39,072 nucleotides of DNA from an uncultured Acetatifactor sp. (lineage in GTDB: Bacteria; Bacillota; Clostridia; Lachnospirales; Lachnospiraceae), in NCBI GenBank assembly GCA_910586835.1, contig CAJUJU010000039.1, positions 1-39,072 of the forward strand, in the 5' to 3' direction. A model generated the notes under the pieces. The model was not told where the DNA came from. It worked only from the letters and a program-made list of their open reading frames with translations, and searched no databases. Made by a program: the position numbers and the translations under genes. Numbering within the stretch: the first letter of the stretch is position 1; each line of letters opens with the position of its first letter. Shown here piece by piece: positions 31,849-39,072 of the stretch.

Positions 31849-33768
31849 TCATTGCCCCCACTCCGTCAGTATGGCCCTGGCTCCGCCGTGCATCACCGCG
31901 TCTCCGTCCTCATTGATGATATGACTGATGCCCGGATTTCCCGTAATCATCACCGTACAGATATTATGTACGCGAATCTCCTCGCCGTCCTCCGGAACCT
32001 CCATGGCGCTGTGCAGCTCCACCTCGGCGTCCCGGTTGTAGAGATAGATGCCAATGCCCCAGGACTCGTGCTTTTTCACTGTGTCCGCAAGCTTGATGGA
32101 TGCAAAACCGTTCACCTTGCCGTCATGGCTCTTCCAGCTCTCCTGGTCAGGTACATCGTAGGGAATCTCACACTGATAGAAAATGATTTTCCCGTTTTCC
32201 CCCTCCCAGACAGTCTGATATTCCTGGAAGTGCTCCACCATCAGCGCGTAGACTGTCACATTGTCCCCTGCCACGAGAACGCCGTTGGCAGCGCGGTTTT
32301 TCTCCCAGCCCACGCCGGAACCGTGGTCGGCCCTCCACACCCAGAAGTTGTCACCGATGATATTATCCTGATACAGCTTCACACAGCATTTTACATCCGT
32401 GTCGTAACCCTTTGCACCGCCCACCCGGAAAAACAGGTCGGACAGGAGTGTTTTGGGCTGTAAGTCTGCCTCCTGGCCGGCCCCGCCGTCCGCTTCCGCC
32501 GCGCCGTCCTCGGTTCCCACCGCCAGCAGATATTCCGTCTCCTTCGGTCCGGCGTCAAAGAGAATTCCCGCCAGAGTCACCCTGGCCTCCTGTGCAACCT
32601 CCATGCAGGCATTGCCCTCCATGGATCTTAAGGTTGCCAGACCGCTTCCCAGCACAATGGTTCCGTTCCGTTCCACCAGTATCGGCTCTGTCAGCTGATA
32701 CACACCGGGCGTCAGAAACAAATGCTTTCCTGACCGCAGCGCCTGATTTATGGTTTCCGCCGTATCTTCAAAGGGCTTTGCTATGTAAAACTCGTCCATG
32801 GGAAGAAACTCTCCCGGATCCCAGTCCACACCTGTTGCCTGCGTCCGCGTCCGGGGCACATACACGCCGAAGCCTTTTTCCTCGTCATATGCCAGATAAG
32901 GCTTCTCCCGGATCTCCTCCACTACCGGCACATCCGTATAGGCGTGCTCCGGCCAGGTTCCCTCCGGGCTCTTCCCTTCCTCGATGCCTGCAAACACAAT
33001 GTTCCAGTTTTCACCCATCCAGGTACTCCAGTCGCAGTTCCTGGAAAGCCACTGCTGCTGACTTCCTGAATTGATAGCCAGCTCCACCTTGCTGTTGGAA
33101 AGAAATCCTCCGCTGGCCCAGCCGTTGCTGTCATGGAGATACATGGTTTTCTCCAGATGAACCCGCCGCATGAAGGTCGCCTGGGAAACCGCCCAGGTCA
33201 CATAGTCTCTGGCGGACAGATTCTCCACGCCTCTCCAGAAATTACATGTGGCATTGTGATTTTTGTTGTCTCCCAGCCACCTGGCATCACATCCCACCGT
33301 ATAGAGGGAGACATCGTCCGGCATGGCTCCCAGCCCCGCCACCTGTGTATAAAATCCCACCTTGGGACGAATTTTTTCGTCGTATATGCCCGGCAGAAAA
33401 TAGACCGCGTATCTTGCGTCGCCAAACTGATTTGTCTCCTGTCCCCCCCAAAGCTTCATCAGCTCCTGCTGAACGTCCTCCGGGTCATCCTGGGGAACGA
33501 AAAACCACACATTCTCGCCAAAGCTGTCAAGGTGGTACCTCTCTCTCCCCGGCAAAATCCCCTCTCCGGACGAGCTCAGCAGCTCCGTTTCACTTTCCAT
33601 ATCCGTATCCACTTTCAAACTTTCCTCTGTCTGCTCCGACTGCTGCCCGTCGATCCGGGTGGTTTCGGTCTCCGGCTCCCCGCCGCTCTCTCCGGCCTCC
33701 CCGCAGGCACACAGGCACAGTCCTCCGGCCAATATCGCCGCCGCAAGGCAGCACCTTCCCTTTTTCAT
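31849..33768 (-). CDS. GH55-like beta-helix lipoprotein, probable beta-1,3-glucanase
   Basis: A 639-residue exported lipoprotein (lipobox LCAC, Cys22 from this start) with a Glu/Ser/Thr-rich linker to about residue 75, then two halves of a right-handed beta-helix. Motifs such as YAVYFLPGIYDEK, GFYTQVAGLGAMPDDV, SGSQQQWLSRNCD, FLTPGVYQLTEPI, WVWRADHGSGVGW and MVEHFQEYQTVWEGENG strongly resemble bacterial proteins placed in GH55, whose known members are beta-1,3-glucanases. The family call is from memory and could be a neighbouring beta-helix family. The ATG at 33768 has GGGGG about 8 bases upstream. It follows the DUF4886 gene by 25 bases. Confidence 0.7.
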   Translation of the reverse strand: MKKGRCCLAAAILAGGLCLCACGEAGESGGEPETETTRIDGQQSEQTEESLKVDTDMESETELLSSSGEGILPGRERYHLDSFGENVWFFVPQDDPEDVQQELMKLWGGQETNQFGDARYAVYFLPGIYDEKIRPKVGFYTQVAGLGAMPDDVSLYTVGCDARWLGDNKNHNATCNFWRGVENLSARDYVTWAVSQATFMRRVHLEKTMYLHDSNGWASGGFLSNSKVELAINSGSQQQWLSRNCDWSTWMGENWNIVFAGIEEGKSPEGTWPEHAYTDVPVVEEIREKPYLAYDEEKGFGVYVPRTRTQATGVDWDPGEFLPMDEFYIAKPFEDTAETINQALRSGKHLFLTPGVYQLTEPILVERNGTIVLGSGLATLRSMEGNACMEVAQEARVTLAGILFDAGPKETEYLLAVGTEDGAAEADGGAGQEADLQPKTLLSDLFFRVGGAKGYDTDVKCCVKLYQDNIIGDNFWVWRADHGSGVGWEKNRAANGVLVAGDNVTVYALMVEHFQEYQTVWEGENGKIIFYQCEIPYDVPDQESWKSHDGKVNGFASIKLADTVKKHESWGIGIYLYNRDAEVELHSAMEVPEDGEEIRVHNICTVMITGNPGISHIINEDGDAVMHGGARAILTEWGQ

Positions 33769-33793
33769 CGTTATCATCCCCCTGAAACCTGGC

Positions 33794-34570
33794 CTAACAA
33801 ACTCCCAATGCCCCCGACACCATCTCTTCCACCACCTGCCGGATCAGCTCCAAAAGCTCTGGCCTGGCGTTCTCTCCCGCCGCAAACGCGGTTTGCGGGA
33901 CATAACCGTTATCCTTCAGGCTATTGCCTGTCAAGGCTCTGTACCATGCCGCCCCAAGCACATACCTTCCATAGAGATAGCTCATATGAAATCCGTCTCT
34001 GCACAGGGATATGCCGCCCTCCCCATACCGGAAAGGCTCCTTTTCCCGCAGCGCCTGGATGATATCCCCACAGGGAATCAGCGGAAGCCCCAACCTCTCC
34101 GAAGCTGCCCGGTAGGCACGGCTCAGACGCTCATACATTTCCTTCTGGTCATTGTGATATCTGACAAATCTGTTGTGAGTACTGTCCGTCTCATAGGCCC
34201 AGGTCTCATGCAGAAGAAGCCGAGCCTGGGGACACTGCTCACAAAGATACGACACCATATTGCTCAAAAAGGGCTCGTAGGTGTCCTGCCAGCCGCTGTC
34301 ATGGCTTGCCTGCTGCGTCACAATGAAATCCCACTTTTCTTCCTTCAAAACCTGGCTGACAGACACATACCGTTCCTGGGCCTGCCCGTTCAGCTCATAC
34401 AGATACTCTGCCGCATCCGTACCTATGTTATACCAGTGCTGCTCCAGGCTGCAGCCCCCTATATACAGATTGACTACCTTCATGGAAACATTGTCCGCTT
34501 CCGCAATCTGATGCAGGAAGTGCGTCGCATCCTCAGAAAAGCTGTTGCCGATGGCCAAAACAGAAATCAT
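33794..34570 (-). CDS. DUF4886/SGNH-type hydrolase
   Basis: A 258-residue protein without a signal peptide. Block I, LAIGNSFSEDA, provides the nucleophilic Ser10, and the C-terminal CRDGFHMSYLYGRY gives the Asp-His pair of SGNH hydrolases; DUF4886 proteins share this fold. Esterase activity, for example removing acyl groups from sugars, is likely but unproven. GGAGGG lies 6 bases before the ATG at 34570, which was preferred over an ATG at 34630 that lies in the leader. It is the first gene of the long glucan operon. Confidence 0.82.
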   Translation of the reverse strand: MISVLAIGNSFSEDATHFLHQIAEADNVSMKVVNLYIGGCSLEQHWYNIGTDAAEYLYELNGQAQERYVSVSQVLKEEKWDFIVTQQASHDSGWQDTYEPFLSNMVSYLCEQCPQARLLLHETWAYETDSTHNRFVRYHNDQKEMYERLSRAYRAASERLGLPLIPCGDIIQALREKEPFRYGEGGISLCRDGFHMSYLYGRYVLGAAWYRALTGNSLKDNGYVPQTAFAAGENARPELLELIRQVVEEMVSGALGVC

Positions 34571-34642
34571 CTCTATCCCTCCAAAACAGTTCAGTTCCGT
34601 CCCACAAAGGGGCCGCAGCCATATGTACATTGTGTTGGATTA

Positions 34643-34658
34643 AAAAAACGTTTTTGTT
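34643..34658 (-). promoter_or_regulatory. LacI-type operator O1, operon start site
   Basis: On the minus strand AACAAAAACGTTTTTT matches the AACAAAAACGTTTT motif. It lies at or just after the expected transcript start of the DUF4886 promoter, so a bound repressor should block transcription. Confidence 0.65.
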
Positions 34659-34665
34659 AATACTA

Positions 34666-34694
34666 ATTATGCTTTCTTTTTTGTATTTTGTCAA
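34666..34694 (-). promoter_or_regulatory. Promoter of the glucan operon
   Basis: On the minus strand a perfect -35 TTGACA (34694 to 34689), a 17-base spacer and CATAAT (34671 to 34666) form a strong promoter directed at the DUF4886 gene. It is bracketed by operators O1 and O2. Confidence 0.8.
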
Positions 34695-34709
34695 CAAAAA
34701 CGTTTTGTT
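34693..34709 (+). promoter_or_regulatory. LacI-type operator O2
   Basis: AACAAAAACGTTTTGTT overlaps the -35 edge of the operon promoter. The centres of O1 and O2 are about 51 bases apart, a spacing that could allow a looped tetramer or two independent dimers. Its AAAACGTTTT core with central CG is typical of LacI-family operators. Confidence 0.7.
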
Positions 34710-34777
34710 TTTATTCTTTTTTGTAGTATTCAACGAAAACCAGAATCCCGTTTTGTACGATTTTGCCAAAACGGCAG

Positions 34778-34818
34778 AAAAAAAACCACCCTGCGGGCCC
34801 CAAGGCAGCAGAGTGGTG
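34778..34818 (-). terminator. Terminator after the DUF2871 gene
   Basis: On the minus strand a stem formed by ACCACTCTGC and GCAGGGTGGT (one mismatch) is followed by eight T residues (34785 to 34778). It separates the GH5-LacI-DUF2871 unit from the operon promoter. Together with O1, O2 and the promoter it accounts for most of the 332-base gap 34571-34902. Confidence 0.8.
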
Positions 34819-34902
34819 ATACTTCTTTTATTGACAGAACCTTATCCAAAGACCAGCCGGCAAAAGCCAGCTATTTTGAAAGCGGCCTTTTTACAGCTCT
34901 AA

Positions 34903-35322
34903 TCAGCCCTGCGCCGCCGACACGCCGCGCTTGATGCGCACCAGCAAAAGCACCAGACTGACGCCCAACAGGATATGCCCAATCCCGGCCACACCGGAGA
35001 TTGCCGCATCCAACCCCGTGGAAAGCGCAGGAGCCACCACCTGGGTCACGCCCCGCAGAACAAACATCACGGCAGTCAGGTTCAGACCGATCTGATAGAT
35101 AACCAGCACCCGCCCGGTTTTTGCGTCGGTAAAGGAAAAGCTCTTTTCCAGCAAAAGCAGCAGCAGGAAAAACACCATACCCAGCAGAAAGTAATGGGTA
35201 TGCACAACAGAGAGGGCCGTTTCAGCAGTAAATCCGTTGAATTTGGTAAACTCCCGATAAAACACCCCGCCGGCCATGGCAAGAATGGCGTATATCAGCG
35301 CCGCATTTATGTAACGTTTCAA
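34903..35322 (-). CDS. DUF2871 membrane protein
   Basis: A 139-residue membrane protein with four predicted segments, matching the DUF2871 family (motifs AAGGVFYREFTKFNGF-like and HTHYFLLGMVFFL, where His residues could bind metal). The function of this family is unknown. The TTG at 35322 is preferred because AGGAGG lies 7 bases before it and family members begin Met-Lys-Arg-Tyr; the ATG at 35343 would overlap that site. It follows the LacI gene. Confidence 0.75.
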   Translation of the reverse strand: MKRYINAALIYAILAMAGGVFYREFTKFNGFTAETALSVVHTHYFLLGMVFFLLLLLLEKSFSFTDAKTGRVLVIYQIGLNLTAVMFVLRGVTQVVAPALSTGLDAAISGVAGIGHILLGVSLVLLLVRIKRGVSAAQG

Positions 35323-35366
35323 AACTGTTTCCTCCTGTCTCATTCCTGTTCCCTGGTCAAAACAAT

Positions 35367-36356
35367 TTATTTTCTGCGGCAGGAGCTCCTCTCAATGATC
35401 TCTCCGGCGATCCTGTGTATTTCTCCCTCTTTATCGCCCCGGATCAGTCCCACCAGCTCCCTGATGGACAAGGTTCCCTGCTCTATGATATGTGTCCGGA
35501 TGGTGGTCAGCGCAGGCGCATACCACTGGCTCAGTTCCACGTCGTCACAGCCCAGAACACTGATATCCTCGGGTACGGAATGCTCCGCCTCCCGGAATGC
35601 CTTGATGCACCCGAAGGCGCTGTCGTCATTGGCTGCAAAAACCGCATCCGGCAAGGGCAGTCCCTTTTCCAGAAAAGCCTTTGTCTCCCGGTAGGCAACC
35701 CATCGGTCAAACCAGCAGCTCAGAACATATTCTTCCTCCAGAGGGCAGTTTTTCTCCCGCATATAGTCCTCAAAACCGATCTGACGCAGCCTGCCGTCGT
35801 AGGTAAAATCCACGCCCTTTAAAACCAGTATCCTTCGATGCCCCAGAGAATACAGGTATTCCGCCGCCATCCTGCCGCTCTCATAGGAGGCGAACAGTAC
35901 GCTGGAGGTATGCTGTCCCTGATTCTCACGATCCAGATAGACCATGGGGAACTCCATATCCTGCAGGTACTTTTCCTGCTTCTCCTGCAATCCGCTGTGC
36001 AGGATCACCGCTCCGTCCACACGCTTTCCCATCAGAAGCCGGAGCAGATCGTCTCCGCTGTCAAAGATAAAGATCTCCATGCCGTAGCCATGAGCCTTGC
36101 ATTCCTGATACATGGCATCTACCAGCACTCCGTAATATCCCGAAATGGAAGAGGTAAAGAAGCCCAGAAGCCCCGTCTCCGCAGACTTCAGATTCTGACC
36201 GTTCCAGTCGGGTATATATTGCATGGATCTGGCCAATGCCACGATTCTGTCCCTGGTCTCCTGTCTGAGAACTCCCTGGCCCGAAAGCGCATGGGAAACC
36301 GTAGTGATGGAAACACCGGCCTCCTTAGCCACATCCTTTATCGTAACTCTTTTCAA
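35367..36356 (-). CDS. LacI-family repressor of the glucan genes
   Basis: A 329-residue regulator. The N-terminal HTH (VTIKDVAKEAGVSITTVSHAL, about residues 4-24) and hinge helix are followed by a periplasmic-binding-like sensor domain (about 60-329; GLLGFFTSSISGYYG, VDGAVILHSG, DAVFAANDDSAFGC). The TTG at 36356 is preferred over an ATG at 36380, since GGGGG lies about 8 bases before it and it gives the usual Met-Lys-Arg-Val-Thr-Ile-Lys start. It lies 59 bases after the GH5 gene and may share its operator-controlled promoter, giving autoregulation. The presumed inducer is a glucan oligosaccharide. Confidence 0.9.
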   Translation of the reverse strand: MKRVTIKDVAKEAGVSITTVSHALSGQGVLRQETRDRIVALARSMQYIPDWNGQNLKSAETGLLGFFTSSISGYYGVLVDAMYQECKAHGYGMEIFIFDSGDDLLRLLMGKRVDGAVILHSGLQEKQEKYLQDMEFPMVYLDRENQGQHTSSVLFASYESGRMAAEYLYSLGHRRILVLKGVDFTYDGRLRQIGFEDYMREKNCPLEEEYVLSCWFDRWVAYRETKAFLEKGLPLPDAVFAANDDSAFGCIKAFREAEHSVPEDISVLGCDDVELSQWYAPALTTIRTHIIEQGTLSIRELVGLIRGDKEGEIHRIAGEIIERSSCRRK

Positions 36357-36415
36357 ACTTACACCCCCTTGGGCAATCATTTCATATTTAAAATCTCATA
36401 TGTAATCAGAAAGCC

Positions 36416-37627
36416 TTATTGTGCGGCATGCTGCTCTATCTGCCTGTACACCGCCAGCTTTTTTGCAAAGTGCTCCGTGCGTATGGGCTCTCCCCATTTC
36501 CGGAGTATCTCCTCATAGGAATCGTTTTCACAGTCGGCTCTCTCCGGCTTCCCGAAATACCAGAAAAAGTCCCCTACATCCTGATTGGTTCCCTTATAAG
36601 TCCATGTAGTCCAGCTGATTCCGTATTCATTGCAGATAGCCAGGCCATGCATATTCTGGAATTCTCCCACATACGCCGCCACGTTATAACGCTTTGCCGT
36701 CTTTGCCAGATCTGCCGCCAGCTGCCGGAACATATCGTCCCCGTCGTACAGATGCAGCTGATACATCATATTCGTCCAGCCCTGCTTTTCCGGATCCGGC
36801 AGATTGGATATTCTCCAGATTCCTTCCACGGTAATAATATGCTCCTGATCCACCTCCCGGATAGCCTTGATCATTCTGTCATAGATGAGATTACTCAGCT
36901 TCCAGGATTCACTGTTCCAGGGATCGTAGCTGTTCTCTCCCTCATAGCCCCCGTTATTCTGAGGCTCATTCATTATATCATACGCCGCCACCGTGACGCT
37001 GTCCCGATACCGTTTCGCGATGGCGACCCAGAGCTTTTCCATGGTCTCCTGACACTGCTCGTCGGTATAAAGCCTGTTCTGGCAAAGGGTTCCGCAGCAG
37101 TGATCCATACTCTGTCCGCCGGGACAGCCATGCATATCCAGAATGACATACATCCCGTTTTGCTCCGCCTGGTCGATCACCCAGTCCAGCCTGCGGAATC
37201 CAGGGTTTTCGTCCGGATCCTCCGCAATCCATGTCCCCTGTTCATCCTTCATAAAGTTCCTGTACCAGAAGGGTACTCTCACCACATTACACCCCAGACC
37301 GGCGATCTCTTTGATATCCTCCTCCGTAATCCAGTTGTCCTGATAGGTATCCAGCAGCGTCTGCACCTGCTCCTCGGTGAACCGGCTCTCCAGCAGGTTC
37401 AGGGTATCCAGGTTGGCCCAGGCTCTGTCCTCTCCGTTTACCGGGCACATCCAGCTCTCCTGAATCAGCCATCCTCCCAGGTTCACCCCCCGGAGTATCA
37501 CCTCTTCCCCATTGTGATCTACTATTTTTCCGTCCTCCACATGCAGCGGCCGGGCCTCATTCTTTCCACAGCCAGAAAGCAATACAGCCATAATCATCAA
37601 CACTCCTGTCAATCCAAATTTTTTCAT
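36416..37627 (-). CDS. GH5 glycosidase lipoprotein, exo-beta-1,3-glucanase-like
   Basis: A 403-residue secreted lipoprotein (lipobox LLSGC, Cys20). The TIM barrel has the acid/base Glu221 in DIMNEPQNN and the nucleophile Glu322 in YVGEFQNM, both intact. The segment VILRGVNLGGWLIQESWM resembles the N-terminus of GH5 exo-beta-1,3-glucanases (fungal enzymes read GVNIGGWLVLEPW), but some GH5 endoglucanases share it. It would trim polysaccharide outside the cell. Transcribed from its own promoter with operator O3. Confidence 0.82.
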   Translation of the reverse strand: MKKFGLTGVLMIMAVLLSGCGKNEARPLHVEDGKIVDHNGEEVILRGVNLGGWLIQESWMCPVNGEDRAWANLDTLNLLESRFTEEQVQTLLDTYQDNWITEEDIKEIAGLGCNVVRVPFWYRNFMKDEQGTWIAEDPDENPGFRRLDWVIDQAEQNGMYVILDMHGCPGGQSMDHCCGTLCQNRLYTDEQCQETMEKLWVAIAKRYRDSVTVAAYDIMNEPQNNGGYEGENSYDPWNSESWKLSNLIYDRMIKAIREVDQEHIITVEGIWRISNLPDPEKQGWTNMMYQLHLYDGDDMFRQLAADLAKTAKRYNVAAYVGEFQNMHGLAICNEYGISWTTWTYKGTNQDVGDFFWYFGKPERADCENDSYEEILRKWGEPIRTEHFAKKLAVYRQIEQHAAQ

Positions 37628-37675
37628 GGGATACCGTGCCCATCCTTCCCACAGGTTTTTCCCTGTACTTCAGAT

Positions 37676-37692
37676 AACAAAAACGTTTTTTT
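37676..37692 (+). promoter_or_regulatory. LacI-type operator O3 at the GH5 promoter
   Basis: AACAAAAACGTTTTTTT shares 14 consecutive bases with O2. It covers the expected transcript start, right after the -10 of the GH5 promoter, a classic repressor position. Confidence 0.7.
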
Positions 37693-37694
37693 TC

Positions 37695-37723
37695 ATTATA
37701 CTATCTTTTTCCGGCTTTTGCAA
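37695..37723 (-). promoter_or_regulatory. GH5 promoter
   Basis: On the minus strand TTGCAA (37723 to 37718), a 17-base spacer and a perfect TATAAT (37700 to 37695) point at the GH5 gene. The start falls inside operator O3. Confidence 0.8.
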
Positions 37724-37825
37724 TCCCAAGTGCCGTTCAAAGTGTTTTAATAAACAATTTCGAGCTGCCATAATCTGCTTGTGAAAAAAGCGTCGGCATC
37801 CTCTGCCTGCTCACAACATGCAAAT

Positions 37826-37945
37826 TCGACCGGCAGTCTTCGGCCGCCGGGAGCACACGGCCTGACCGGGTACTTCCTGATCCGGCAGGCTGCCAGGCCC
37901 TGCCGGATCAGGTACTCTCCCTTCCGGCTGGCACTCCTGCCTGCC
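37826..37945. repeat. Cluster of GC-rich hairpins after the XRE gene
   Basis: The main hairpin is a perfect 14-base stem (CCTGATCCGGCAGG at 37876-37889, CCTGCCGGATCAGG at 37899-37912) with a 9-base loop. It is flanked by a CCGGC-based hairpin on each side. There is no T-run, so it is not a standard terminator; it could be a repeated palindromic element or a stability structure at the 3' end of the XRE transcript. Confidence 0.6.
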
Positions 37946-37958
37946 GGACATCTCCTCT

Positions 37959-38951
37959 TCAGGCATTCTTATCCCCGGCAATGGCGCGCAGAATTCCAAG
38001 TATCGCCACAAACAGCAGCGCTGCCACCGGCCATACCAGCCCGGACACCTTCCAGTTGTCGCTGATAAACCCTACGCACAGAAAAACCGCCGTAACGACA
38101 CACCAGTAGACACCGGGAAAGAACGCTGTCTTCCTGCTGGCCTGCTTTTTCTCCAACGTGTAATCCCCCTCCTGCAAGAGCTTCTGAAAGCTTCCCTGAA
38201 TGCAGCCGGACCACACAAAGAGAAACACCCCTGCCGCCAGCATCACAAACATCCCGGATGTACCATAAATCAAATACAGGTCTGAGGCGTTGAAGCCTGC
38301 CATAATCATCACCGGCGCCACTGCCAGAATGCACAGCACAGTACCTGTCACCACACAGGTTCGGAAGATTTCTTCAAACTCTTCCTTTTTCTTGGACACG
38401 ATTCCCTGCACACCATATTGAAGAGATATCTCTTCCTTCTCCAGATACTCATACTTTTCCAGTTTCATACCGCTTAAGATCAACACCGCCACACCTGCAG
38501 CCGCCAGTACCAGAAGAATCGTGCATCCAATTCCCCCTGCCATGTCCTCACTGATTCCGATCCCTCCATATTCAGCCATCCCCGACAATAAAACCAACGG
38601 AATGACAGACAGAATACACAACGCCACCGCTCCGGCAAACCGGCCTGCCATATTTCTCACAAGCTCCATGAAAGCATTGGCCTCCTCCAAAGAAACGCTT
38701 CTTGACCGGGAACCTTCATAGATATCCTCCGTCTCCGAAAACTGTTCCTCCTCGATTTCATCCTTCAGCAAATAGTCTGTGCTGACGCCGAACAGTCCGC
38801 TCAGGGCAACGATCCTGTCAATGTCCGGAATAGACGCCCCGCTTTCCCACTTGGATACCGACTGTCTGGAAATGTTCATTTTTTCCGCCAATTCCTCCTG
38901 TGACCATCCGTTTTTCTTTCTGAGCTGCATGATTTTTTCTGCTAATATCAT
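37959..38951 (-). CDS. XRE-family regulator with C-terminal membrane domain
   Basis: A 330-residue protein. The N-terminal HTH (KIMQLRKKNGWSQEELAEKM, NISRQSVSKWESGASIP, about residues 6-42) is followed by a linker and about six membrane segments (about 105-125, 140-160, 200-220, 230-250, 275-295, 300-320). Such proteins are common in Firmicutes and may link membrane or antimicrobial stress to transcription; the role here is unknown. GGAAAGGA lies 8 bases before the ATG. It is not obviously part of the glucan operon. Confidence 0.82.
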   Translation of the reverse strand: MILAEKIMQLRKKNGWSQEELAEKMNISRQSVSKWESGASIPDIDRIVALSGLFGVSTDYLLKDEIEEEQFSETEDIYEGSRSRSVSLEEANAFMELVRNMAGRFAGAVALCILSVIPLVLLSGMAEYGGIGISEDMAGGIGCTILLVLAAAGVAVLILSGMKLEKYEYLEKEEISLQYGVQGIVSKKKEEFEEIFRTCVVTGTVLCILAVAPVMIMAGFNASDLYLIYGTSGMFVMLAAGVFLFVWSGCIQGSFQKLLQEGDYTLEKKQASRKTAFFPGVYWCVVTAVFLCVGFISDNWKVSGLVWPVAALLFVAILGILRAIAGDKNA

Positions 38952-39026
38952 CTTGATTTTCCTTTCCGCCTGTGTCCTCCCACAGAACTGTTACGGGAAA
39001 AAGCTTAACAAAATTCCCGTTGAACA

Positions 39027-39066
39027 AAATCGCTGCGCGATGGCTGGCCAAGGCTGTGGCGCAGTT
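39027..39066. terminator. Weak terminator-like hairpin near the right edge
   Basis: CTGCGC and GCGCAG arms enclose about 20 bases and are followed on the plus strand by TTTTC. It could end a gene beyond the window edge. Weak because the loop is large. Confidence 0.25.
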
Positions 39067-39072
39067 TTCATT

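Larger units (their letters stand above)
37628..37958. other. Intergenic region between XRE gene and GH5 gene
   Basis: The 331 bases hold the GH5 promoter and operator O3 at the GH5 end, and three GC-rich hairpins at the XRE end. No further gene was seen. Confidence 0.8.

Noticed and set aside
29807..31924. 705-codon plus-strand open frame
   Set aside because: It is the antisense image of the sugar-binding lipoprotein gene and has no start signals.
34643..37692. The AACAAAAACGTTTT motif as CcpA cre sites
   Set aside because: The core is AAAACGTTTT, not the TGNAANCGNTNNCA pattern of cre, and a dedicated LacI gene sits next to the sites.
1..39072. tRNA, rRNA, CRISPR array or insertion sequence
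   Set aside because: I looked for spaced direct repeats, cloverleaf patterns and further transposases and saw none. This is by eye and could miss a diverged tRNA.

Overview
The window is a junction between a Mu-like transposable prophage (positions 1 to 14390) and a chromosomal carbohydrate-use region (14391 to 39072). Gene content (paired sugar ABC permeases, lipoprotein solute-binding proteins, a LacI regulator, a YIP1-type membrane protein, a DUF5696-type protein), Gram-positive ribosome binding sites and moderate-to-high GC suggest a gut Firmicute, most likely a Lachnospiraceae. That placement is inference from style, not from a marker gene. Nearly every gene is on the minus strand.

Prophage, read right to left from its left end at 14390: a 680-base non-coding end with repeated motifs, a candidate structured RNA and a minus-strand terminator; an XRE repressor on the plus strand (13279-13710); a divergent operator region with a near-consensus promoter; early genes of unknown role; a Ner-like protein, a DDE transposase (D287, D358, E412) and its AAA+ partner; Gam, GemA and small proteins; an endolysin; the Mor activator; a terminator next to candidate activator sites; a holin; Mu gp25- to gp27-type genes; and the large terminase, cut by the window edge. 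The head and tail genes and the right end of the prophage lie outside the window. One small AT-rich gene (10558-10827) runs against the early operon.

The prophage sits inside a GH30 glycosidase gene. The last host codons read Gly-Leu-Gly-Asp, and the phage sequence then begins TGTACGGGGACAAC. The GH30 keeps its acid/base Glu but loses its C-terminal half with the nucleophile.

Host region: the interrupted GH30 is the last visible gene of a long minus-strand operon. In order of transcription it encodes a DUF4886/SGNH hydrolase, a GH55-like beta-helix lipoprotein, a sugar-binding lipoprotein, a 1005-residue membrane-anchored binding protein, permease pair 1, an NHL-TPR-YIP1 membrane protein, a DUF5696-type protein, permease pair 2, a 1064-residue glycoside phosphorylase, then GH30. 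Upstream lie a GH5 lipoprotein resembling exo-beta-1,3-glucanases, a LacI regulator and a DUF2871 membrane protein. The GH5 promoter and the operon promoter both carry copies of an AACAAAAACGTTTT motif, so they probably form one LacI regulon. The enzyme set points to a beta-1,3-type glucan being cut outside the cell, imported as oligosaccharides and phosphorolysed inside. No ABC ATPase is present, so a shared MsmK/UgpC-type ATPase from elsewhere is expected. An XRE-family membrane protein and a cluster of GC-rich hairpins close the window.
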